A DNA stretch of 64,000 bases from Saliniramus fredricksonii (GTDB lineage: Bacteria > Pseudomonadota > Alphaproteobacteria > Rhizobiales > Beijerinckiaceae). Within the stretch, counting starts at the first letter, position 1. Each line of letters opens with the position of its first letter. Positions 17,962 to 27,400 of this stretch are shown here, one piece after another. A program made the position numbers and the translations under genes. The stretch covers positions 1,364,001 to 1,428,000 of the forward strand of contig NZ_FMBM01000002.1 in the NCBI RefSeq assembly GCF_900094735.1. Reading direction: 5' to 3'. The notes under the pieces are model-generated. The model saw nothing but the letters and a program-made list of their open reading frames with translations. It was not told the DNA's origin and did not search any database.

Positions 17962-18591
17962 ATGATCGATCTCTACACATGGACGACGCCGAACGGGCGT
18001 AAAGTCTCGATCCTGCTCGAAGAGCTGGGCATGCCTTATACGGCACACGCCATCAATATCGGCAATGACGACCAGTTCGCGCCGGAATTTCTGAAGATCA
18101 GCCCCAACAACAAGATCCCGGCCATTGTCGATCATGATAACGGTATGGCGCTGATGGAATCGGGGGCGATCATGATCTATCTCGCGGACAAGGCAGGCCA
18201 ATTCCTGCCGCGCGAGGGCGAGGCGCGCTACCGCGTGATCGAATGGCTGATGTGGCAGATGGGCGGTGTCGGGCCGATGCTCGGCCAGGTGCACCATTTC
18301 CTCAAATTCAATCCCGGCAAGGCCCCCTATGCCGAGGAGCGCTATGCGAAGGAAGCGGCGCGGCTTTACGGCGTGCTCGACGAGCGCCTTGCCGGCAGCG
18401 CCTATCTCGCCGGTGATTATTCGATTGCGGATATGGCCACCTGGCCGTGGATCTCGCGCTATGAGTGGCAGCAGATCGATCTCGCGCAATTTCCGAACGT
18501 GAAGCGCTGGTACACCGAGATTGCGAACCGCCCGGCGGTACAAAAGGGCTATCACGTCCCCAAGGCGGTGGGCGAAATCCCGATGCCGTGA
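17962..18591 (+). CDS. Glutathione S-transferase, YfcG/Ure2p-like
   Basis: A 209-residue GST. The thioredoxin-like N-terminal domain begins MIDLYTWTTPNGRKVSILLEE, where TPNGRK is the active-site loop of the nu/YfcG class. The glutathione-binding IPAIVD and MESGAIMIYLA motifs follow, and the helical C-terminal domain includes YSIADMATWPWI. YfcG-type proteins act as glutathione-dependent disulfide reductases. ATG 17962 was chosen where the domain starts, after GGAAGG. Confidence 0.93.
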   Translation: MIDLYTWTTPNGRKVSILLEELGMPYTAHAINIGNDDQFAPEFLKISPNNKIPAIVDHDNGMALMESGAIMIYLADKAGQFLPREGEARYRVIEWLMWQMGGVGPMLGQVHHFLKFNPGKAPYAEERYAKEAARLYGVLDERLAGSAYLAGDYSIADMATWPWISRYEWQQIDLAQFPNVKRWYTEIANRPAVQKGYHVPKAVGEIPMP

Positions 18592-18853
18592 TCGCAAAGG
18601 CGGGGCCGGGCTGCGCACGTTCTCCGGCCTGCACCGCTGGCATGCGCGTGTCGTTGTTGTTCGACCACAACGGATGATGCGCTGAGAACGGCGCAGAGCG
18701 ACATTTCGCGGAACGTCGGCGGTTGACCATGCAACTATAAATCATTTTTGTTTAATTTTAATTGACAGGGGGTTGAGAAATCCGCCTCCGTCGTCTATCC
18801 GACCCTGAGAATGCGAGCTCTGATTGTGCTGCTTGTATGGGTCGATTTTTCAG
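18592..18853. other. Intergenic region upstream of the two-partner secretion operon
   Basis: 262 bases including an AT-rich run (about 18735-18765) that ends in TTGACA at 18762. No convincing -10 box was found at the right distance. It is the likely promoter region of the ialB-tpsA-tpsB genes. Confidence 0.4.
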
Positions 18854-19513
18854 ATGAAGGCATATGCGCTTTTTCTCCGCAGGGTTGAACACGGGCTCGG
18901 TATCGCGCGCACGCCGACTGATGGCGGCGCCGCGCGCACGCTTGCACGGTGTACGGCGACCCGCGTCGCTTTGGCGTTGCCCCTGTTTTGCTTCGCATTC
19001 GCCCTCGCCTTTACGCCTGACCCGGCGCAGGCTGCGGTCGAGACGCAGCGCTTTGATGATTGGGAGCTGGTGTGCCGGTCGGCCGAGGCGCAGGATGCCG
19101 GCGCTGATGCCGATGAAGCCGCGCAGGCAAAGGGGGGCTCTCGGGATTGCCGCATCAGCCAGCGCCTTGCCGTTGCAGAGAGCGGCCAGACAGTTTTCCT
19201 CCTGACCGGATTGCCGGGTGATGCGCCCGGCAGCCATGTGGCGATCGTTTCGGTACCGTTGCGCGGCTATCTCGCACCGGGGATCGAGCTGCGCATCGAT
19301 GAGCGCGCGCCAGTCGGTATCCTCTACGAGACCTGCGATCCATCCGGTTGCCATGCCGGCTTTCCCCTCGAAGGCGAAATTCTTCAAGCATTTCGCGCCG
19401 GGCTGAGGGCGCGGTTCCGGGTCTGGACCGCGCGCGACGAACCCGTGGATCTGGACATCTCCCTGATCGGATTCACCGCCGCCTTCGAGGCCCTGCGGGA
19501 GCGCGGCCCATGA
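18854..19513 (+). CDS. IalB family (invasion-associated locus B) exported protein
   Basis: A 219-residue protein with a long N-region followed by a signal-like hydrophobic core (VALALPLFCFAFALAF) and a probable cleavage after AQA. The mature part has the IalB-type pattern FDDWELVCR, then CRISQRL and a C-x4-C pair (ETCDPSGCHAGFPL). IalB of Bartonella supports host-cell invasion; most alphaproteobacterial homologues are periplasmic proteins of unknown function. The stop overlaps the start of the short TpsA gene (ATGA at 19510), so it is part of the secretion operon, which is unusual. The start could also be 18824. Confidence 0.8.
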   Translation: MKAYALFLRRVEHGLGIARTPTDGGAARTLARCTATRVALALPLFCFAFALAFTPDPAQAAVETQRFDDWELVCRSAEAQDAGADADEAAQAKGGSRDCRISQRLAVAESGQTVFLLTGLPGDAPGSHVAIVSVPLRGYLAPGIELRIDERAPVGILYETCDPSGCHAGFPLEGEILQAFRAGLRARFRVWTARDEPVDLDISLIGFTAAFEALRERGP

Positions 19514-21480
19514 ACGGCGATTTCCGGCGCGCCCTCGGCTTCGGCCTTCTGATGATCGCTGCATCTGCGGCATTGCCTGCATCTGCGCAGGTCGTGCCCG
19601 ATGGCGGTACCGCCACGACCGTGACCGTCGATGGCAGCGGGCGCACCACGGTCGGGATCGCCCCTGCCGGGGCGGGCGATATCAGCCGCAACAGCTTCAC
19701 GGATTTCTCGGTGGGGACCGCCGGCGTCGATCTCGACAACCGCCTCGTCGGTGCGCGGACCATCCTCTCCGAGGTGACCTCGGCCAACCGCTCCGTGATC
19801 AGCGGGCCGCTGCAAGTGCTCGGCACGCGCGCGCATTTCATCCTGGCCAATCCGAACGGAATCACCGTCGATGGCGGCCGTTTCATCAATACCGGCGGTG
19901 TGACCCTGAATGCCGGCACGGCGCGCCTCGAAGTCTCGGGCGGGCAGACGAACGTGGTGACGCGCACTGACCCGGATTCCGGCATCCTGATCGGGCCCGA
20001 AGGGCTTTCAGGGGCGATGACGAGCCTGCAGCTTGCGGCCGGACGGTTGCGCATCGACGGGCCGGTGCTCAACGAGAATACCAGCCCCTTCGCCGATATC
20101 GCGCTCGTTGCCGGCAATGCCGAGCTGACCCATGATTCGAACGTCATTCCCGGCACGACGACGTCAGCCTTTGCCACCCGCACGGATTTGCCAGGCGCAG
20201 ACAGCACCGTGCTGGTCGACGTCACCCCGCGCGGTTCGCTGACGGCGAGCCGGGTGTCGGTTGCCGTCTCGGCCGCAGGTGCCGGTGTATCTTTCGCCGG
20301 GACCGGGTTTGCCTCGATCGGCGAATTCGCCATCGACAGCCAGGGGCAGGTGCGGCTCGATGGGGGCACCGCACGCGCCGAGCGCGATCTCGCCATCCGC
20401 GCGCGCGACATCGCCATCCTCAATGCCCCGGAGCGCGAGGCGCGGGTCGAATCGCTGTCAGGTGCCGTCACCCTGCGGGCGGATCTGGGGGATATCGCGA
20501 TCACGGGCCGGGTAACCGGGGTGAGCCGGTCCGGGGCCGATCCGGATTCGCGGGGTGGCGTCACGCTGCTGGCATCCGATGCGATCAATCTTATCGGCGA
20601 GAGCGCCGACCGTCTCACCATTGTCTTCGCCTCTGATGGTGACCTCCATGCGCGGGCTGATCGGATTCACAACGACAATGCCCGGCTTCTGGCCAATGCG
20701 ACCATTGATCTGGAGGCCTCAAGCCGGATCGACAACGTCACCCGCGTCATTGCACCGGGCCGCCCGCGCGTCGAAATCCTGCACCGTCCGCGGGGGCTGT
20801 TCTCCTTTTTCTTCGGGCGACCGCGAACCGTCCGGACGAGCCGGGATTTCGGGCGCGCCGCCATCCCTGGCGAAATCGCGAGTATCGCCGGCGAGAGCAT
20901 TCGCATCAGCGCCCCGGATATCTTCAACAGCGGCAATATCTTCGCGCTAGACGGCCCTGCGATCATCAATGCCGCGCGGGTGCACAATCTGGCTGCACCA
21001 TCGGGGGCGTTTTCGCTGGTCAAACGCTGCCGCATCGTCTGCTGGTCGCGCGGCTTTTCCACAGCGGACGTTCTGGGTGGCGCGATAAGCGCGGCATCCG
21101 GGCTCGAAATCACCGCCAGCGAGTCGATCCGCAATGATTCCGGCTCGCTCCTCGCCCTCGGCAATATGGAGCTCGATGCGCCGTTCATTTCCACCGAGGC
21201 GCGCTTCCTGCCCTCGATGATGAACCTGCCCATCGGCCTGCACAACCTGTTCGCCGGACCGCGTGCGGTCTTCGCGCAGGATCCGAAAGGTGGGACGATC
21301 GTGAGCTCGGGTGGCGAAGTGCTGCTTCGAAGCACGCTGCCCGTACGCGTCATTGCCGGAGAAATCGATGGTTCCGTCGGCGTCACGGCCACAGCCGGGA
21401 TCATTCGTCCCGAAAACCGCGTGCCGAGAGGTGGCGTGGCGGCGCAGCGCATCGGCCTGTTTGCGGATTGGTTGCCATGA
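19510..21480 (+). CDS. Short TpsA exoprotein with filamentous haemagglutinin N-domain
   Basis: A 656-residue exported protein with signal peptide (LGFGLLMIAASAALPASAQ). The TPS secretion domain shows FTDFSVG, LANPNGITVDGG (N114) and FINTGGVTLNAG, the marks recognised by TpsB transporters. The rest is beta-helix-like with IRNDSG and FNSGNIF repeats. It is very short for a TpsA and has no recognisable toxin or haemagglutinin-repeat tail, so it may be an adhesin or an accessory to the large effector. It overlaps ialB and tpsB by 4 bases on either side, so all three are translated together. Confidence 0.88.
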   Translation: MNGDFRRALGFGLLMIAASAALPASAQVVPDGGTATTVTVDGSGRTTVGIAPAGAGDISRNSFTDFSVGTAGVDLDNRLVGARTILSEVTSANRSVISGPLQVLGTRAHFILANPNGITVDGGRFINTGGVTLNAGTARLEVSGGQTNVVTRTDPDSGILIGPEGLSGAMTSLQLAAGRLRIDGPVLNENTSPFADIALVAGNAELTHDSNVIPGTTTSAFATRTDLPGADSTVLVDVTPRGSLTASRVSVAVSAAGAGVSFAGTGFASIGEFAIDSQGQVRLDGGTARAERDLAIRARDIAILNAPEREARVESLSGAVTLRADLGDIAITGRVTGVSRSGADPDSRGGVTLLASDAINLIGESADRLTIVFASDGDLHARADRIHNDNARLLANATIDLEASSRIDNVTRVIAPGRPRVEILHRPRGLFSFFFGRPRTVRTSRDFGRAAIPGEIASIAGESIRISAPDIFNSGNIFALDGPAIINAARVHNLAAPSGAFSLVKRCRIVCWSRGFSTADVLGGAISAASGLEITASESIRNDSGSLLALGNMELDAPFISTEARFLPSMMNLPIGLHNLFAGPRAVFAQDPKGGTIVSSGGEVLLRSTLPVRVIAGEIDGSVGVTATAGIIRPENRVPRGGVAAQRIGLFADWLP

Positions 21481-23327
21481 AGAATGCGCGCCAGAGAGAT
21501 GCGTTGCGCCGTCCGCGTTCCGCCTTGCGTCTCGCCGCCTGCCTGGCGCTGCTCGCGATGCCGAAAGCTGCGCTTGCGGAGGTCGCGGCAAAGGCGGCTG
21601 TTGATGCGCCGATCGTGATCACCGCGCAATCACGCGACAGCCCCGATGCGGGGCAGTGCTTTCCGGTCGCGACGATCGTGATCGCCGGCGAATTCCTGAT
21701 CCCGCGTGAGACGATCCGCAATGCGGTTGCGCCTCACGCGGCCGACTGTGTGGGTATGAAGGTCGCACAGGGCGTGGTCGGGGCGATCAACGAAGCGCAT
21801 GCGGAAGCCGGGTTGATCACCACGCAGGGCTATCTGCCGGAGCAGGATATTCGCGCCAGCGGCAGCCTGCGTATCGACGTGATACCCGGTCGCATCGCCG
21901 CGATCGACTATCGCGAGGATCACGGCATTGCCGGGCGTGGGCTTGGCGCACGCTTCGACCATGCGCGCGAGGCGATCGCGGCTTCGCAGGGGCCCTGGGA
22001 TTTCCTCGGCAACATCTCGGCCCTGTTCGCCATCATCGACGATCCGCTCGACCGCTTCCAGGCAATCGACGGCGCGCGCCGGCCCGGGGCAAAGACCCGT
22101 GCGAGCTTTTCGGCTGCGCCGGGCGACGTTCTCGATATCGAGGATGTCCAGCAGGGTATCGAGCGCATCAACGCCGTCGCCTCCGGGCGCGCCCGGGCGC
22201 GTCTCGAGCCCGGCGATGAGCCAGCGACTTCCGTCATCGTCGTCGACAACACGCCGGAAGACGCTTTTCGCCTCGATCTTGGCTATGAGCGCAACGCCGC
22301 GGCGCTGGCCGGGTCGGGACGCACGATCAGCCAGCGACTGCGCTTCGATCTGGCCAAGGACAATCTCGTCGGTATCAACGATGCCTGGCGGTTCACGCTG
22401 GCGGGGGGCGAGAATTCCAATGAAATGTCGGCGGGAATCGTGGTGCCGTGGCGGCTCTCGCGCTTCAGCATCGACGGCAGCTACTCCGAATCGTACCAGC
22501 AGATCACGCCCTTTGCCGGGCTGTTCACGCAAAACAGCATCCTGTCCCTGCGATACGACCGCGAAGTCCTGCGTGACGCGCAGCGCAGCCTGAGCTTCGA
22601 CACGCGTCTCGACATTCGTCGGGGTGACCGTTTCGTCAATGAAGCGCGGCTGACGCCGCAGCAATTCACCGTCGCCCGCCTCGGACTGACCCGCAGCGCG
22701 ACGCCGGGCGAGCGCCAGCAATTCACCACGGGCTTCGGTATCAGTCGGGGGCTCACCTTCTTCAATGCGACCCGCGATCCGGCGATCCTGATGCCGGATA
22801 CGCCGCGCGCGCAATTCTGGAAGTTCGATGGTTTCGCGCAATATGTGCGCGGTTTTGAAGATCTCGGTATCTGGCAGACCACGGTATCAGGGCAGTTTAC
22901 CACTACGCCGCTTTATGCCGACGACCAGCTCGTCCTTGGATCGGCGGCGAGCATTCGCGGTTTCGGCGCACGCACCACGCGTGCCGATCGCGGAGGGTTC
23001 ATGCGCAATGAATTCACCCTGGCCCTGCCGTCGAAACGCGTTCTCGGTGAGCGTGCGCAAGACTGGGCTTTCGCGTCTGACGTGATTGATGCCACGCGCC
23101 CCTACGCCTTTCTCGATCTGGGGCACGGCGAGAACATCGCCGAGCAGCGCACCGTGTCGCGGATCGGCGCCGGGATCGGCATCCGTTTCGCGCTCGGGCG
23201 CTCGCGCCTGGATGCCAGTGTCGCCTATCCGCTCCTCGACGAAACGCGCCGGCCCGAGGCGGTGATTCGCCGTCCCGCCGGCGGCAGCCCGGATTTCGGA
23301 CTGAACTTCACATTCAAGATATTCTAA
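21477..23327 (+). CDS. TpsB outer-membrane transporter (FhaC/ShlB/CdiB type)
   Basis: A 616-residue Omp85-superfamily secretion pore. After a signal peptide (ALRLAACLALLAMPKAALA) come two POTRA regions (CFPVATIVIAGEFLIP; QGYLPEQDIRASGSLRIDVIPGRI). A 16-strand beta-barrel follows, with the conserved VRGF-like loop motif as SIRGFGARTTRADRGGFMRNE and a C-terminal strand ending in FTFKIF, with Phe last as expected for BAM recognition. It is the only TpsB in the window and probably exports both the short TpsA and the large CdiA-like effector. It starts in the ATGA that ends the short tpsA. Confidence 0.93.
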   Translation: MKNARQRDALRRPRSALRLAACLALLAMPKAALAEVAAKAAVDAPIVITAQSRDSPDAGQCFPVATIVIAGEFLIPRETIRNAVAPHAADCVGMKVAQGVVGAINEAHAEAGLITTQGYLPEQDIRASGSLRIDVIPGRIAAIDYREDHGIAGRGLGARFDHAREAIAASQGPWDFLGNISALFAIIDDPLDRFQAIDGARRPGAKTRASFSAAPGDVLDIEDVQQGIERINAVASGRARARLEPGDEPATSVIVVDNTPEDAFRLDLGYERNAAALAGSGRTISQRLRFDLAKDNLVGINDAWRFTLAGGENSNEMSAGIVVPWRLSRFSIDGSYSESYQQITPFAGLFTQNSILSLRYDREVLRDAQRSLSFDTRLDIRRGDRFVNEARLTPQQFTVARLGLTRSATPGERQQFTTGFGISRGLTFFNATRDPAILMPDTPRAQFWKFDGFAQYVRGFEDLGIWQTTVSGQFTTTPLYADDQLVLGSAASIRGFGARTTRADRGGFMRNEFTLALPSKRVLGERAQDWAFASDVIDATRPYAFLDLGHGENIAEQRTVSRIGAGIGIRFALGRSRLDASVAYPLLDETRRPEAVIRRPAGGSPDFGLNFTFKIF

Positions 23328-23337
23328 AGGAAATGCA

Positions 23338-24261
23338 ATGCGTTACCTCGAAGCTCTCACTGGTCTATGCGATGTCTTTTCATCCCGCGTAACGGGCGGT
23401 GCCCTGATCCTTCCCGCCGCCTTCGCGCTTGCGCTCAGCGCAGCGGAGGCGGTCCATGCAAGCGTCCTCGATGAGGGGCTCGCGGCGTTGGAAGAAGAGC
23501 GCTTCGAAGATGCCTTGAGCCATTTCAATGCGGGTTTCGAGAGCGGCGAAGCCGATGCCGGGTTCTATCTGGCGCGCATGGCGGAACTCGGGCTCGGTGT
23601 GTCGCCGGATCCCGAAGCCGCGCGAGTTCTCTTCCTCGCCGCAGCCGATGCCGGCAGCGCCCGAGCGCTCAATCGTGTCGGGCTGATGCATTTTCGCGGG
23701 GAGGGGGTGTTGCAGGATTTCGAGATGGCGCGCGCAATGATCTGCGAGGCGGCCGAGGCCGGTGATCGCGATGCGCTGTTCAATTGCGCCGGCATGCTCG
23801 CCGAAGGCCTCGGCCTCGCGGATGACGAAGATCCGCAAGAGGCTGCGGGTCGCGCCTTCGAGCATTACCGCGCAGCGGCGCAAGCCGGGCATATCGGCGC
23901 CATGAACGCACTCGCCTACGCCCATCTCGATGGTGCGATCCCGGACGCCTCGCTGGATGCCGCGACGGCGCATTTCGAGCAGGCGGCTGCCCTGGGCAAT
24001 CCCGTCGCGCTCTTCGAATTGGGGGCTCTGTACGAGGCCGGGGCACTGGGAGAGATCGATCTCGTCACGGCGCACAAGCACTACAACCTCGCCGCAGCAC
24101 GCCGCCATCCCGATGCCGGTGCGGCGCTCGCCCGGGTCACGGATCAACTCTCCTCGGAGCAACTGCGCACGGCACAGCGCGCGGCGCGGGATTGGGCGCC
24201 CGAAAACGATGTGAGCGAGGACGCTGGGGACCTATCCGACGAGGTGTCGAGGATTGAATGA
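23338..24261 (+). CDS. Exported Sel1-repeat protein between tpsB and cdiA
   Basis: A 307-residue protein beginning 10 bases after tpsB. It has an export signal (GGALILPAAFALALSAAEAVHA) and about five Sel1-like repeats of 36 residues with the pattern A-x3-L-G-x2-Y/H-x2-G-x5-D: FYLARMAELGLGVSPDPEAA, ALNRVGLMHFRGEGVLQDFE, ALFNCAGMLAEGLGLADDED and AMNALAYAHLDGAIPDASLD are successive copies. Sel1 proteins are helical protein-binding scaffolds. The position inside the secretion operon suggests a periplasmic helper for export or processing of CdiA, but no such factor is established in CDI systems; this is inference. Confidence 0.88.
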   Translation: MRYLEALTGLCDVFSSRVTGGALILPAAFALALSAAEAVHASVLDEGLAALEEERFEDALSHFNAGFESGEADAGFYLARMAELGLGVSPDPEAARVLFLAAADAGSARALNRVGLMHFRGEGVLQDFEMARAMICEAAEAGDRDALFNCAGMLAEGLGLADDEDPQEAAGRAFEHYRAAAQAGHIGAMNALAYAHLDGAIPDASLDAATAHFEQAAALGNPVALFELGALYEAGALGEIDLVTAHKHYNLAAARRHPDAGAALARVTDQLSSEQLRTAQRAARDWAPENDVSEDAGDLSDEVSRIE

Positions 24262-24390
24262 AAATTGATGCCTTGTCGGTCGAAAAACATCAGGAGTGAC
24301 GTCGGAATCACGACAATCTCCTATTGATTGCCGTGCTGTTTGTGATGCATCACAGAGTTGCTGACGCGTGAGCGAGCATCGTCACATCAT

Positions 24391-24437
24391 CGAAATCCGT
24401 CTCTGACCCGAAATCCGTCTCTAGCCCGAAATCTGCC
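24391..24437. repeat. 18-base direct repeat upstream of cdiA
   Basis: Units CGAAATCCGTCTCTGACC (24391), CGAAATCCGTCTCTAGCC (24409) and a partial CGAAATCTGCC (24427) lie just before the cdiA start. They could be regulator sites in the leader or a slippage product. Confidence 0.6.
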
Positions 24438-24468
24438 TTGGGTGCATCTTCAAAAGCAATCTTTGATA

Positions 24469-27400
24469 ATGACAAGCAAGTATAAAGCATCTCAGGATAA
24501 TGCGCACGCGTTGCGGCCCGGCGTCACGCGCTTGGCGGCATCACGGCTCGGGCGAGGAGCGGCGATTGTCGCGGCTATCTGGCTCGGCCTGCAGCCGATC
24601 ACCCTGAATCTGGCCCAGGCGCAGGTGATCTCCGATCCGACGGCACCGATCGCGTTCCGCCCGGCCGTGAGCAGCGCGCCGAACGGCGTTCCCGTCGTCG
24701 ATATCACGGCCCCATCCTTCGGTGGTCTCTCGCATAACCGCTTCGAGAGCTACAATGTCGATACGAATGGCCTGATTCTCAACAATTCCGGATTGAGCGG
24801 GGACTCGATCCTCGGCGGCGCAATCCCCGCGAATCCCAATCTCGTCGGTCGCCAGCCGGCCCGAACCATCCTCAACGAGGTGACCGGCACCGGCGCGAGT
24901 ACGCTCGCGGGACCGACGGAGGTATTCGGTCGGCGCGCGGATGTGATCGTGGCCAATCCCAACGGGATCGGCTGCGTCGGCTGCAGCTTCATCAATGCCG
25001 GCCGCGTCACGCTGTCGACGGGTGTGCCGATTCCGGACTACCGCGCCGGCACTGTCGCCTTCGACGTGCGCCACGGCGCGATCGATATCGCAGGCAGGGG
25101 CGTGTCAGCCGTCCCGGGCCAGCGCGCCATCGATCAGATTGATCTGATCGGACGCCAGATCGCCATCGAGGCGCCTGTCGTTGCACAAGATCGCATCCGG
25201 CTGCGCGCGGGGGCGATGCATTACGATCCCGGCCGCGATCTGGCCGATGATATTGCCGGCGCTCCGGCGCTCGCCGGCGATGCGATTGTCTCGACGCCGG
25301 ATGGTGTCATCGCCGCCGGCGCGATTTCGATCCTGTCGCGCGATGTCGATCTCGGTGTCGCGCTGGACGGTCGGCTGACCAGCACCCGCGAAGCCATCGT
25401 CATCGCATCAATGGGCGATCTGCAGACCGAAGCCGCGACGAGCGCTGCGGATCTGCGCCTCGACGCCGAAGGCAATCTGGCGCTCGGCGGCACCTTCGAT
25501 GTCGCGGGCCGGCTGCGCGGTGACGCGCAGACCATCACGATCCGCGACGGTAACCTCGCCGCAGCCGATGCCGTCGTGCTTGAAGCGCGGGGTGATCTCG
25601 ATGCGGATGCGCAAATCCTCGCCGGTTCCGCGATCAGCCTGGTCGCCGAAGCGGCGCTGACGGCACGCGGGCGGCTGCTCGCAGGCGGGCGCGTGGCGCT
25701 CGAGGGCGACCGGCTCCTTGCCGAGGCGATCGAGATCGGCGGCGAGACCGCCGACATCGTGGCCGAGCACGACCTGATCATTCGCGATGCGGCCCTCGCC
25801 GCCCTGCGCGGCCTCTCGATCACCGGTGAGGACGTGACTCTGGGCGAAGGAACCGGCTATGCGGCGGGCGATCGCTTCCTCGTCACGGCACGGCGCGATT
25901 TCACCAACGCCACCATCCTCGATCACGACAATCTCTCCCTCTCGATCGGCGGCTCCTTCATCAATGCCGCGAGCGGTGCCTTTCTGCGCGATGCCCACGC
26001 GCTGATCGTGCCGGGCGACATCGTCAATCACGGGCTGATCCAGAGCCGTGCCGGCGCCTCCATGCTCGCGCGCAGCCTGATCAACACGGCGGACGGTGTT
26101 CTTGATGCGCCGGGACTGAGCCTCTCGCTCAGTGAGGCCTTCGACAACAGCGGCACCGTCTTTGTCGATGGCGATCTCACCGTCGCCGCCGGAAGCATGA
26201 CGAGCAGCGCCGATGGCGTGATCTATGCCGCTGGCAGCGCCGGCTTCACGCTCTCGGGTGATGCCGCCAATGCCGGTCTGCTGATCGGCGATGCAGGCCT
26301 CACGATCAGTGGGCGCGATCTCGTCAACGCCGTCGATGCGGTGCTCTATGGCCCCGGCCTCACCCTGACGGCGAGCCGCAATCTGGGTATTGACGGAACG
26401 CTCCTCGCGGATGGCGGCATGAGGCTCACCGCCAGCGGGCATGCGAGCGGCGCAGGCAGCCTGCGGGCCGGGAGCGTGATCACCCTCGATCTGGGCAGCC
26501 TCGCTTTCGGAGCCGATGGCGAGATGCTGGCGCCCAATATCGATCTCACTGTCGCCGGCGATGGCGGGAGCGCCGGCGAGATCGCGGCGACGGAACTCTT
26601 CATCGGCGAGATCGGCGGGGCGTTCGATCAGGGCGGTGCGCTGCGCGCCGTGGCGGAGGAGGGCGCGCTGGCGCCGGCCGATTTCGGCCTCTCGGTCGGC
26701 GGTGCGCTGACCAATAGCGGCGAGATCCGTAGCGACGGTGCCTTCCATATTGCGGCAGGCGCGCTCACCAGCACGAGCGCCGGGCGCATCATCGCGCCGC
26801 AGGTGAATCTCGCGGTTACCGGCACGCTCGCCAATCACGGCCTGATCCGCAGTGACCGACTGCTCGCGATCGAGGCGGGTGCGCTGATTAACAGCGGGGC
26901 GAACTCCGGTGCGCAGGCCTGGATGAGCGGCGAGGATCTGCTCCTGCGCATAGGCGGAGCGATCAGTCTGGGCAGTCATGCGGTGCTCGAAGCGCGCAGG
27001 CAGACGAATATCGCGGCAAGGAGCAGCAACCTCGATCTGACGAATTCGAACAGCATCGCCCAGGGTCGCTTCAGCTTCGGCGAGCAGCTCGCGCTGGAAA
27101 TGACCGGGCAGGCCCTGCATCTGGCCGATGGCGCGCGGATCATGGCCTATGGCGATCTCAGCCTGAATTTCCACCAGGGCATCAGCGTGCATGGCGGCAT
27201 CGCCGCCGGCGGCGATCTGGTGCTCGCGGCGCCGGGCGGTTCGATCAGCGTTGGTGCCAGCGGTACCACCCATCCGCAGAATGCGTGGCTGTTCACGCTC
27301 GGTGATGCCCATTTCACCGCCGGCGGCAACATGCTGGTCTATTCCTCCGCTGTCGAGGTTCTGGGCAGCGCCACTGTCGATCTCGGCGGTACGCTCCTGC

